Made by a program: the position numbers and the translations under genes. 64,000 nt of DNA from Rosistilla ulvae. Lineage in GTDB: Bacteria > Planctomycetota > Planctomycetia > Pirellulales > Pirellulaceae. The notes beneath the pieces are model-generated. The model worked only from the letters and a program-made list of their open reading frames with translations. It was not told the DNA's origin and made no database searches. The stretch spans positions 6,945,798 through 7,009,797 of the forward strand of contig NZ_CP036261.1 in the NCBI RefSeq assembly GCF_007741475.1. The letters run 5' to 3'. Each line of letters opens with the position of its first letter. The stretch's first letter is position 1. Below are positions 48,801 to 56,594 of the stretch, in pieces.

Positions 48801-49720
48801 TGTTGGCCAATCAAAACAACACGTTGACCGATCAATCGTTCGCCGATTCTCAGCGGTCGGGATTGTTCATCGATCAACCGTTGTGCGGCGGGCCGGGCGG
48901 ATGGTTCGGCAGTTCGAGCGGTTACGGTCAAGGCGGCAACACTACCGGCGACGGCAACGCGTCGACCGCCGACGTGACCCGTGGCGGCACCGTCGTCACG
49001 ATCGGTCGTTGCTTCGATACCGCAACCCACGGCGGATTCTTTTACAACGGCGATTGGCAGAGTATCGATGTCGATTCGGTCAACAGCGTCGCGAATATCG
49101 AAACGCACCGCTTCGGCGGATTTTTGAGCCGCCGCACCGGCGACGATTATTACTTTTTGTCCGCCTCGGGCGGGTTCAATGATCAGGAGTTCGACCGCGT
49201 AGTGCGGGTCGGCGAGTTCGCGGAGCGGTTGGAGTCCCAAGCGTCCGGATCGACATGGGGAGCGAGGCTCGAACGCGGGCGATTGCTATCGACGCGAATG
49301 TTGGACTTCATCCCGTACCTGGGCCTGCAGTACAACGGTTTGTCCCGCGACGACTTGCAAGAGACGGGCGGCGTGGCGTCGCTGGATGTTCGCGGCGACA
49401 CCGTGCAAACCTTGCGAACGATGCTCGGCGTCAGCGTTCGAACGCCGGTGACATCCGGGCCGTTCGGTTTGGCATTGGATACCGTTTGGATGCACGATGT
49501 CCTGAACCAGTCGGTGTTGACGCAAAACGTTGCGTTCGCCGGATCGAACGCCGGACCGTTCGACGTACGCGGTGTCGACGTGGACAACGATCTGTTCCGC
49601 GTTTCGCCGAGCCTGTACGGTCGCTTCGGCGGGGTCTTGATGCAAGCCGGTTACGATCTCACGTTGGGTGAGAATCAAACGTGGCACAGCGGCACTGGAA
49701 CAGCGACTTGGATTTTCTAA
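45827..49720 (+). CDS. Giant autotransporter with N-terminal zinc-metalloprotease motif
   Basis: 1297 residues from the GTG at 45827, with AAAGGA 7 nt upstream; a TTG six bases earlier is possible. The basic leader and hydrophobic stretch (TRAALAAIVLGLTMPVNASA) form a signal peptide. Residues about 45-305 look like a zincin: HELGH at 185-189 in VVAHELGHSLGFGKS, and a Met-turn-like TLMNRS near 274, then DEIEMAMLRDSGW. The passenger (about 310-800) consists of degenerate repeats of the type NDGTIASTG-x-x-x-AIH. From about 1010 a Gly-rich start (CGGPGGWFGSSSGYGQGG) leads into an autotransporter beta-barrel that ends in ATWIF with a terminal Phe. Expected to be a self-secreted surface protease or adhesin. 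Confidence 0.88.
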   Translation: MKKSASNLPIKRHSLCARRRTRAALAAIVLGLTMPVNASAATTVVTDPNLGPFRLVFHNNGDAFDGETGTADWTADQRRAVGDAVRSQLANINEQSVAPGSVDLNFMIDSSVSGNASNRSETSTISGIHATRIEHVLRDGVAPTDVGLPDETLIRFSPNAVANSNRDVRDSLTSGTRDLTSVVAHELGHSLGFGKSPDSSGNYTNGQDIQEYEKNLRDSNSVAAGNAAFVSDDEGVVWAGPIANALHGSPIPIYSPNPYSSGSSLSHPDRPVTLMNRSHSGDPDDNAIRSFDEIEMAMLRDSGWSTITTTSFFGNNVTATETRNLSSSDGTASLIIVGSDSDITTTGTISAQGLSSSGAQVIGNLNTLSLGNDVSATGDAVVGVVIVGTEDNLLLLRGGNTLSNAGDLAVNDITTGPDATNARVYGVLVIDDEDFSLNNNSGASISATGQGATAVKFDNHEVASSELKSTVVNNGLIAANGGSSIAVDAEGELDLTNDGTIQSGGTGSISISTRGISEITSSGAIQSTGNGSTALRSFSNLDLVNDGTIASTGDTAQAIHGRGITTIQNNDSISSTGAGSTALHSESNLDLVNDGTIASTGANVKTIDAEGFTQLRNNGAITATGIGSTAVHSESALYMNNAGTISAQDLGGSATTAITTDNEYSRIAMSTGAIVDGDISYTGSDPSLRAELLFGTSYDDLNAPSIGPAESAFDFTFNDDITGDWDLGFIGGLSRFEAPGSISGIHDMSVEAGATVTGDADITGTNAMTNAGRVVNEGATHSFDTITNNATGRYLGTGNVATVNGFINSGTIAPGDTFDGTNEAKAFGNLNVTAGDFNNNAGTLEIDIDGTGTTQDRIVVTDQAIIDGGVLDVTSTINDATVGAMHTFLTSSALTINSGLTPIDNLVTRRMLLRNDATDYWLLVARDVAYDELGQTFNEDSVGMSLDAIKDDAAGNPLFVPLIDQLDLLPQDSDVRRALNQLTGEIYATSLLLANQNNTLTDQSFADSQRSGLFIDQPLCGGPGGWFGSSSGYGQGGNTTGDGNASTADVTRGGTVVTIGRCFDTATHGGFFYNGDWQSIDVDSVNSVANIETHRFGGFLSRRTGDDYYFLSASGGFNDQEFDRVVRVGEFAERLESQASGSTWGARLERGRLLSTRMLDFIPYLGLQYNGLSRDDLQETGGVASLDVRGDTVQTLRTMLGVSVRTPVTSGPFGLALDTVWMHDVLNQSVLTQNVAFAGSNAGPFDVRGVDVDNDLFRVSPSLYGRFGGVLMQAGYDLTLGENQTWHSGTGTATWIF
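47441..47628 (+). repeat. Exact internal duplication in the autotransporter passenger
   Basis: A 44-nt stretch at 47441-47484 is repeated exactly at 47585-47628, 144 nt (48 codons) apart and in frame. It encodes SNLDLVNDGTIAST. Weaker copies of the unit flank it. Confidence 0.85.
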
Positions 49721-50990
49721 GAAGTAGGGGCCACCCTAATATCGCGCCGCTGAAGCTTTGATGACCGGGGCATTTATAGGGGAAAAGGCATCCATCATCG
49801 CTGAAATCGGACCGGGAACAGCCGTTCTCTGGGGAAAAGGTGCGGCACCGCTGTGGTCTGCGCAGCGGCCATCCCAACTAGCACTCAAAACGGCGGATTT
49901 GGGGTCCGGTCAGTCCAACGAGAGGCCCAGCGGATTCTCGCGGGCACAGAGCCAGCCCTCAGAAGAGAGAGGGACAGAGCACTTTATAGATTCTCGTGAA
50001 ACGGATCTGCGGATTTCCCTGCCTGCCTACGCTGGATTCTTGTGCAGAATGTCTTCAAGATCGGGCTTTCCCTGCTGAAAATCCATCGAAGCTCACCGTC
50101 GGCGTAGAGCGATCGCCGACAACCCGCGTTGACTACCATGTTGGAGACGTGGATCCCTAGTCCAGCGAGCCCAATAACTAGCGACCGCGACGCTTCAAGT
50201 GATACCGCCGATGCGTTCGGTGACTACGCATCGCGTCGACACATTCCGGTTTCCCGGCAACACTACAAAACAGCTCGCCGAAGTCACTCACCAACTCACA
50301 CCAAGACGCCCGGTCTAAACCAAGCCGCCGCAGGATCGGCGGGATGCCTGCTGGCGTCTGCCCTCGTTTTCCTGGTGCGACTTGACGTGCCGTTCAATCG
50401 AGCATCTCAACATAGTCTTCCAATGACATTCCCAAAAATCCTTTGTCGCTGCAACGAGAGCCAGCTTCGTTGGCATCTGGACCGACCGGATCGTTTTGCT
50501 CTTCGATGCAAAGCGGCGATAGGAGAAATCAAATGTGACGAGGGTAGTTTCCAGAGACGGGGGTAGTATTTCGATTTCACGGACGTTGTCGGCGAACAAA
50601 TCTCGACGCGCTACGGTGGCCGACACCGGGGCAACCAGAGAGATTGGAATCCTCGACCACATCCTTCCGTTCCAGCAAGTACGGCCATCCGGAATGCCAT
50701 CCTGATTTTATCGCTCTAAATCGAATGGCCTAGTCGGTGAATTTTGGGTCGAGAAACGATTTCGAGCCGTTGCCATCAGGAAGGGAGGAAGTCACCAAGA
50801 CTGACTCACTGGCGATGGCGAGACGTTGCGTTGCGTTGCCCAATTGTGCAGAAGCGGCCCGGCAGTTTGGTGAAACACTTTCCGCGGGTAGACGTGATGG
50901 TGTACGAACTTTCCGTCATTGAGTGGTGTGTTCTTGTCGCCTCTGGTACAATTCTGACGCGGCGTCAAAAAACGTTACACCACACCAAGA
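49721..50990. other. Long gene-poor region in the island
   Basis: About 1.27 kb. Open frames at 50129-50566 (+) and 50662-50315 (-) are present, but neither has a recognisable motif or ribosome site. The minus-strand one (115 codons) reads more like protein and may be a relic. I call nothing here. Confidence 0.4.
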
Positions 50991-51641
50991 ATGGAATTTT
51001 GGGTCATGGAAAGCAAAATTGAAGCTACACACCGGTTGCAGATCGATGGCCGATGGGACGAGGCAGCTGCGGCGAAGGATCGCGAGAAGGATCGACTGAT
51101 CGAATCCGGGATGACGCGACGGCAGGCTAGCCCGTTGGCATGGGAGTGGATGATTGAAAACTTCCCGCCCATGTCGGCCGCCGACAAAGCTTGGCGTGAG
51201 AGCATGGCTCTGATCGGGATCGAACGATTTTCGAGCGACGTGCTGATTTCTGACGATGTTGCGGGATACAGCATTAACGACTACTGGTGGGTGCTGCGCT
51301 ATCTGGTCGCCCGCGATATCTGTGCCCAACGCAACGACGCTGATGCAGATATTGAGATCGAAGAACGCTTGCTTAATGAATGGACAACTAAGGATCAGGC
51401 GGTGTTGGCTACATTGGCTGTGGCAAACCTATCGCACTTCATCCACGTTTGCGAGGCTCGCGTAGAAACCTCGATGTTGATGCTGATCGATACCGATGGG
51501 AGTTCGGGGCTTGAGATCGACGCACTTGCTCACTTCTGCGATACGCTCCAGCCCATGAGAGCACGACTCGAAGCATTCCAGGCTGAAAACTCGCGTGACT
51601 TGGCGATGTCTGGAAAGTATCGAGAGCTATTTGCAGCGTGA
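50991..51641 (+). CDS. Hypothetical protein
   Basis: 216 residues. An ATG at 51006 (MESKIEATHRLQ) is an equally good start. I do not recognise it. Predicted mostly helical and acidic, no signal or membrane segment. It opens with a charged helix (RWDEAAAAKDREKDRLIESG), then has a Trp-rich section (WEWMIENFPPM; DYWWVLRYLVARDI). It is alone between two gene-poor stretches, and the palindrome cluster at 51716-51780 begins 74 nt after its stop. Probably island cargo; its base composition reads as normal coding DNA. Confidence 0.65.
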   Translation: MEFWVMESKIEATHRLQIDGRWDEAAAAKDREKDRLIESGMTRRQASPLAWEWMIENFPPMSAADKAWRESMALIGIERFSSDVLISDDVAGYSINDYWWVLRYLVARDICAQRNDADADIEIEERLLNEWTTKDQAVLATLAVANLSHFIHVCEARVETSMLMLIDTDGSSGLEIDALAHFCDTLQPMRARLEAFQAENSRDLAMSGKYRELFAA

Positions 51642-51715
51642 GGCTATCCCGAAACGGGAGCGGGTGTCAAAAAAGCGTCGTTCGCCTCACACGCGCACGC
51701 GCGAGGCAATCTCAA

Positions 51716-51780
51716 TTGACACGATGTCAAAACGCAAACTCAATTGACACGATGTCAAAAGCAAGCTGACAAACTGTCAG
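51716..51780. repeat. Cluster of three island palindromes
   Basis: Three 6-3-6 palindromes in 65 nt: TTGACA-CGA-TGTCAA at 51716-51730, the same sequence again at 51744-51758, and CTGACA-AAC-TGTCAG at 51766-51780. Centre spacings are 28 and 22 nt. They lie between the convergent ends of the hypothetical gene and the serine recombinase gene, so a promoter operator is unlikely for these copies. Confidence 0.9.
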
Positions 51781-51821
51781 GAATTCGACGCTTGTCAGTG
51801 TTGCCTCGCGATTGCATCGCG

Positions 51822-52421
51822 TTATTTAGCCGCAAGGATGGAATAGACCGTTGGGCGGCTGAGTCCTGTGGCTCGGGCCATCGCGGCTTTCGACTCGCCG
51901 TCGGTTTGCATTCGACGTACCGTTGCGATCTGTTCATCGGTGACCGTCAATCGCCGCCCTTTCTCGGAACCTCCCCACGTCTTGCCTGCGGCCCGTGCTG
52001 CGTGCTGTCCAGCGAGGACGCGTTCGGATCGGACTTCGTTCTCGTAAGCTGAAACAGAGGCCAGGACGTTGGCCAGAAGACGTCCTGCTGCCGTCGACAG
52101 GTCTACTTTGTCCTTCAACGACTCAAATCCGACGCCGAGCCGCTGGAAGTCTTCAAACAGTGCGGTGAGTCCTGACGCGGTGCGTCCTAACCGGTCCATC
52201 CGCCAGACGACAACCTTGCTTACCTTCCCCGCTGTCATGTCGGCTTCCAGTCGCTTCCAGCCGGGCCGATCCATCGTCTTCCCGGTGAACTTGTCCTTGT
52301 ACCACTTGATCGGATGATCCTTTGCGAACGCCAAGATCCATTGGTCGAGATCCGCTTGCTGGCTCCGTGTGTCCTGCTTCTTCGAACTGACACGTGCATA
52401 GATGGCGATGTGCTGAGACAT
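51822..52421 (-). CDS. Serine recombinase (resolvase/invertase family)
   Basis: 199 residues from the ATG at 52421, the usual start (MSQHIAIYARVSSKKQDTRS). The catalytic Ser is S12 in YARVSSKKQ. The conserved VVWRMDRLGRTASGL region supplies the active-site Arg residues, and a long E helix with ANVLASVSAYENEVRSERV follows. The C-terminus is a resolvase-type HTH (SKAAMARATGLSRPTVYSIL). Small resolvase/invertases act on paired inverted-repeat sites in supercoiled DNA. It faces the type I operon across a gene-free kilobase and ends 42 nt from three adjacent palindromes. A site-specific resolvase, invertase or cassette recombinase are all possible. Confidence 0.93.
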   Translation of the reverse strand: MSQHIAIYARVSSKKQDTRSQQADLDQWILAFAKDHPIKWYKDKFTGKTMDRPGWKRLEADMTAGKVSKVVVWRMDRLGRTASGLTALFEDFQRLGVGFESLKDKVDLSTAAGRLLANVLASVSAYENEVRSERVLAGQHAARAAGKTWGGSEKGRRLTVTDEQIATVRRMQTDGESKAAMARATGLSRPTVYSILAAK

Positions 52422-52472
52422 GGATTCCTCGCGGTGGTGTGGGTGCAAGGGAATGATAACTTGAAATCGCAA

Positions 52473-52508
52473 AGTGTCAACAGTGAGTCATACTTCACAA
52501 GTGACACT
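52473..52508. promoter_or_regulatory. Interrupted palindrome upstream of the recombinase
   Basis: AGTGTCA (52473-52479) pairs with TGACACT (52502-52508), with an inner GTGA/TCAC pair. It lies 52-87 nt upstream of the recombinase start. It could be an autoregulatory operator or a crossover site. Confidence 0.6.
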
Positions 52509-53019
52509 CAAGCCGGTCGAGATACGCCAATATTGCCAACAGTTTTGCCTGGAATTGATCGAGGAATGACCCTTTACACTTTTCCGGAAGGCAATCCGCA
52601 CGTCCCAGAACATCTGGCCGCCCCCAAAGACCGAAGCTTCTCTGGAACTCGCGAGATTGAGAAAGACGCAAGCGTTTTGGCGTGAGAACGACGAACAGGT
52701 GATCCTTGCGCTGGCCCGTCGTGCTTGTCGTTTCCGTCGAGTATCGCTGTCACCCCCGCTCTCCCGTTGCCAAAGCAGCTCCTATCCCTTCCGTTATCGG
52801 CCACGACATCAGGCGGACAAGCTACGCCCGGCAAACCTTCGCCTCGGGCTTATTGCTGACCTTATGCGTGCTGCCGACCGTACTGCCGTCGATGTTGCAC
52901 GCGTGTCGATGCTGCAGCCTCAGTGTCGTAGCAACCGGTTGCAAATCACCGCGAGGCAAACAAGCTGCCGCTCCCCAAATGATCGCGATGTAACGCCAAG
53001 AGCATCTCACGTCGAAAAA

Positions 53020-53230
53020 GGGGGGGCCATCCAAGCAGCAAATGTTTTCCGGCCAAGCTCGCGCTGGATTCAAGGGACTCTAGCTATCCCCGCTACCGCG
53101 CGGTGCTGATTTTGGGCAGTCCGTTAAATCGATTTGCTTTTCAGGGGGGCCCATCTGACCAGCAGATGTTTTCCGGCGAACCTCGCGAGCGATTCGAAGG
53201 TACACTAGCTACCTTGGTTCACGCGCGGCA
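53020..53230. repeat. Imperfect tandem duplication upstream of hsdM
   Basis: Two related stretches, offset by about 125 nt. Shared blocks are GGGGGGCC-CATC, CAGCAxATGTTTTCCGGC, CTCGCG, GATTC, CTAGCTA and CGCGCGG, in the same order in both (about 53020-53108 and 53143-53230). Function unknown. Confidence 0.65.
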
Positions 53231-53265
53231 GAGTTTCGTTTCAGCACGAGCCCTGTCAACTGAGT

Positions 53266-53280
53266 TTGACACCGTGTCAA
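53266..53280. repeat. Island palindrome site (TTGACA-CCG-TGTCAA)
   Basis: A perfect copy of the 15-bp palindrome, 240 nt upstream of the hsdM start. It marks the left edge of the restriction-modification module. Confidence 0.9.
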
Positions 53281-53505
53281 TCGCGAGTGGTTGCAGTCTC
53301 ACAGGATCTCGAACTTGGCGATCCTACGGAGGCACAACTGCTTCGCTGTTTGCCGGGGTCTGTCTGTGATCGTTGGCTGACGCGTTTGCTGCGGTCCCCG
53401 GTGCTTTCCCTCTGCTGCCTCGCTACACTATGTGCCTTTGGGGGGGCACGTCGGCCGCCGCTTCCCCGTCTGTTTTCTGGCATCCGCACCGAGAGGCTAC
53501 GCTCC

Positions 53506-55302
53506 ATGAGCCAACAGAATCTTTCGTCCTTCATTTGGTCCGTCGCAGACCTGCTGCGCGGCGATTACAAGCAATCGGAATACGGACGTGTGATTCTCCC
53601 CTTCACGGTGCTGCGTCGCTTGGACTGCGTGCTGGAGCCGACCAAGGCCGCGACGCTGAAGGAGAAGGAAAAGCGTGAAGCCGCCGGTCTGAATCCCGAA
53701 CCCTTCCTGCTGAAGAAGTCGGGGCAGCACTTCTACAACACGTCCCCCTTGGACATGAAGACGCTGATGGGCGATCAGGACAACATCGCCGAGAACATGT
53801 TTTCGTACATCGAGGCCTTCTCCCCCGCCGTCCGCGACATCTTTGAATGCTTCGATTTCCATACCCAAGTTCAACGGCTCGATAAAGCGAATCTGTTGTA
53901 TCTGGTCGCCGAGAAGTTTACCCAGATCGACCTGCATCCCGAGATCGTCACCAACGAACAGATGGGGCACGTCTTCGAGGAACTGATCCGCAAGTTCGCC
54001 GAGCTTTCCAACGAAACCGCCGGGGAACACTTTACGCCCCGCGAAGTCATCCGACTGATGGTCAATCTGCTGTTCATCGAAGACGACGACGCGCTAACCA
54101 AACCGGGCATCGTCCGTTCGCTGTACGATCCGACAGCCGGGACCGGCGGGATGCTATCGGTTGCCGAGGATCATCTGAGCGGTCAGAACCCCGATGCTCG
54201 GCTGGTCATGTATGGGCAGGAACTGAATGGCGAATCGTATGCGATCTGCAAAGCCGACATGCTGATCAAGGGACAGGACATCAGCAACATCATCCACGGC
54301 AACACGTTGTCCGAGGATGGACTGCCCGCGAAGCAGTTCGATTACATGCTCTCCAATCCGCCCTTTGGCGTCGAATGGAAGAAGATTCAGAAGGAGATCA
54401 AAAAGGAGCACGATCAGGAGGGATACAACGGTCGCTTCGGTCCCGGCCTGCCACGCGTCAGCGATGGCTCGCTGCTGTTTCTGATGCACCTGATCTCCAA
54501 GATGCGGCCGACCCAAGATGGCGGCAGCCGGTTTGGCATCGTCCTGAACGGCTCGCCCCTGTTCACCGGCAACGCGGGGAGCGGCGAGAGCGAGATCCGT
54601 CGTTACGTGCTGGAGAACGATCTGTTGGAAGCGATGATCGGCTTGCCGACCGACATGTTTTATAACACCGGCATCAGCACCTACGTCTGGATCGTGACCA
54701 ATCGCAAGCCGAAGCATCGCAAGGGCAAAGTGCAATTGATCGATGCCAGCAACATGTGGCAGAAGATGCGAAAGAGTTTGGGGAGCAAACGCAAAGAGCT
54801 TTCCCGGGAACACATCGACAAGATCACGCGTCTGTTCGGCGATGCCAAAGAAGTTTATGTCGACCCCGAAACGGGCAAGCAGCTTTCAAGCCGAGCGGCG
54901 CAAGCCGCCGGATCTGTCGCCACGCCCATCAGCCGGATCTTCAAGAACACCGACTTCGGCTACCAGACGATCACCGTCGAGCGACCGGAGCGGGACGACA
55001 AAGGGGAGATCGTCAAAGAAACTCGCGGCAAACGCAAAGGCCAGCCCAAGCCCGACAGCAAGCTGCGCGACAGCGAAGAGGTACCGCTATCCGAAGATGT
55101 CGAAGCCTATTTTCAGCGAGAAGTTGTGCCGCACGTCCCCGACGCCTGGATCGACCACGACAAAACGAAGATCGGCTACGAGATCCCCTTCAACCGTCAC
55201 TTCTACGTCTTCAAACCGCCTCGCGAGCTGGATGCGATCGACGCGGAATTGAAAGGGGTTACCGATCGAATTGTGCAGATGATTGGGGAGCTGTCGCAAT
55301 GA
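53506..55302 (+). CDS. hsdM: Type I restriction-modification DNA methyltransferase, HsdM
   Basis: 598 residues from the ATG at 53506, where MSQQNLSSFIWSVADLLRGD is the family N-terminus and GAGAGG lies upstream. The HsdM_N helical domain covers about 1-150. The SAM-binding motif I DPTAGTGGM is near 208, and the catalytic NPPF at 284-287 marks it as an N6-adenine methyltransferase. GEHFTPREVIRLMV is a further hallmark. The stop overlaps the hsdS start by 4 nt (ATGA). It is expected to assemble as M2S for modification and R2M2S for restriction. Confidence 0.97.
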   Translation: MSQQNLSSFIWSVADLLRGDYKQSEYGRVILPFTVLRRLDCVLEPTKAATLKEKEKREAAGLNPEPFLLKKSGQHFYNTSPLDMKTLMGDQDNIAENMFSYIEAFSPAVRDIFECFDFHTQVQRLDKANLLYLVAEKFTQIDLHPEIVTNEQMGHVFEELIRKFAELSNETAGEHFTPREVIRLMVNLLFIEDDDALTKPGIVRSLYDPTAGTGGMLSVAEDHLSGQNPDARLVMYGQELNGESYAICKADMLIKGQDISNIIHGNTLSEDGLPAKQFDYMLSNPPFGVEWKKIQKEIKKEHDQEGYNGRFGPGLPRVSDGSLLFLMHLISKMRPTQDGGSRFGIVLNGSPLFTGNAGSGESEIRRYVLENDLLEAMIGLPTDMFYNTGISTYVWIVTNRKPKHRKGKVQLIDASNMWQKMRKSLGSKRKELSREHIDKITRLFGDAKEVYVDPETGKQLSSRAAQAAGSVATPISRIFKNTDFGYQTITVERPERDDKGEIVKETRGKRKGQPKPDSKLRDSEEVPLSEDVEAYFQREVVPHVPDAWIDHDKTKIGYEIPFNRHFYVFKPPRELDAIDAELKGVTDRIVQMIGELSQ

Positions 55303-56594
55303 GTTTCCCGGCTTACGACGACTACAAAGACAGCGGCGTCGCATGGCTGGGCGAGATTCCCGAGCGTTGGGATATTCGCCGCTTGAAGTTCGTGTCCGAT
55401 ATTCAAACGGGGGACAAGGACACTGTTGATGCGGAAGAAAGCGGTATCTTTCCGTTCTTTGTTCGTTCCCAAACCGTCGAGCGTATCAGTACGAAAACCT
55501 TTGACTGCGAAGCGATCCTCACCGCAGGTGACGGCGTCGGTGTCGGCAAGGTCTTTCATTACCACCATGGACCATTCGACTTTCATCAGCGTGTTTACAT
55601 GATGAACAACTTTCGCGATGTCGATGGCCGATTTCTTTTTCATTACCTGAAGTCGAACTTTTACAAAGTCGCCTTGGAAGGCGGAGCCAAATCGACCGTA
55701 GATTCGATTCGGCGGCCTATGCTTACTGACTTTCCTGTGTCATTCCCACCCTGCAAACGCGAGCAAAAGGCGATCTCGGCGTTCCTCGATGTCGAGACGG
55801 CGAAGATCGACGGTTTGGTGTCGGAGCAGCGTCGCTTGATCGAGTTGCTGAAGGAAAAGCGTCAGGCGGTGATCAGTCACGCGGTTACCAAAGGACTCAA
55901 CCCAAACGTCCCCATGAAACCCTCCGGCATCCCATGGCTCGGCGATGTCCCGGAGCATTGGAGCGTGAAGCGACTGAAACACGTTTCGCCGTTCATCTCC
56001 GTGGGAATCGTTGTAAACCCGACCAACTACGTCAGCGAAGACCCGAATGACTTGCCGTTCATCTACGGGGGCGATATTCGAGAGGGAGTCATCGACTGGG
56101 CCAACTCACGTCGAATCCATCGTGATTCAAGTGCTACACAAGAGAAGACTCAACTGGAGACTAACGACTTGCTTGTCGTTCGCGTTGGAGCACCGGGAGT
56201 AACGGCAGTGGTGCCCGAAGAGTGCGAGGGGGGGAATTGTGCATCGGTAATGCTTATGCGAAAAGGCGACTTCAATTCGCATTGGCTTTGTTACGTCATG
56301 AACACCCGTGTTATTCGATTTCAAGTTGAGATCGTCGAATATGGTGCGGCCCAGAAGCAGTTTAACATTGCCCACGCCGTTAATTTTTGGGTGCCTGTTC
56401 CTGATCGAGCGGAACAAGACAACTTGGTTGCCGAGTTGGACAAACAGATTGGAGAGTTCGACCAGCTTCAATCGGAAGCCGAAAGAGCCATCGAGCTTCT
56501 TCAAGAGCGCCGCACCGCCCTGATCTCCGCAGCCGTCACCGGCAAGATCGATGTGCGCGAGTTCGCAACGCGGGAGCTAGCCTGTGAGCACTGA
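55299..56594 (+). CDS. hsdS: Type I restriction-modification specificity subunit, HsdS
   Basis: 431 residues starting in the ATGA overlap with hsdM. It has two target-recognition halves, each opening with a matching phrase: SGVAWLGEIPERWDIRRLK near 12 and SGIPWLGDVPEHWSVKRLK near 207. Each half is followed by a long coiled-coil spacer (VETAKIDGLVSEQRRLIELLKEKRQAVI; LDKQIGEFDQLQSEAERAIELL). This symmetric arrangement recognises a split DNA target. The two halves differ in their variable parts, so the site is asymmetric. No recombinable spare TRD copies are present. Confidence 0.96.
   Translation: MSFPAYDDYKDSGVAWLGEIPERWDIRRLKFVSDIQTGDKDTVDAEESGIFPFFVRSQTVERISTKTFDCEAILTAGDGVGVGKVFHYHHGPFDFHQRVYMMNNFRDVDGRFLFHYLKSNFYKVALEGGAKSTVDSIRRPMLTDFPVSFPPCKREQKAISAFLDVETAKIDGLVSEQRRLIELLKEKRQAVISHAVTKGLNPNVPMKPSGIPWLGDVPEHWSVKRLKHVSPFISVGIVVNPTNYVSEDPNDLPFIYGGDIREGVIDWANSRRIHRDSSATQEKTQLETNDLLVVRVGAPGVTAVVPEECEGGNCASVMLMRKGDFNSHWLCYVMNTRVIRFQVEIVEYGAAQKQFNIAHAVNFWVPVPDRAEQDNLVAELDKQIGEFDQLQSEAERAIELLQERRTALISAAVTGKIDVREFATRELACEH

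Larger units (their letters stand above)
52422..53505. other. Divergent regulatory region between recombinase and hsdM
   Basis: About 1.08 kb. It includes an interrupted palindrome at 52473-52508, an imperfect tandem duplication of about 90 nt (53020-53108 and 53143-53230), and island palindrome TTGACA-CCG-TGTCAA at 53266-53280. An open frame runs into hsdM from 53266, but the conserved start is at 53506. No other gene seen. Confidence 0.6.

Noticed and set aside
50376-50400. TTGACGTGCCGTTCAA as a further island palindrome
   Set aside because: Arms are only partly complementary and the spacing differs from 6-3-6.
50315-50662. 115-codon minus-strand ORF in the gene-poor island stretch
   Set aside because: Somewhat protein-like but no motif, partner or start signal; too weak to call.
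51664-51670. GTGTCAA near the end of the hypothetical gene as another palindrome copy
   Set aside because: Only one arm is present; the facing TTGACA is missing.
51716-51780. CRISPR array at the palindrome cluster
   Set aside because: Units are only 15 bp, spacers are a few nt and irregular, and there is no cas gene.
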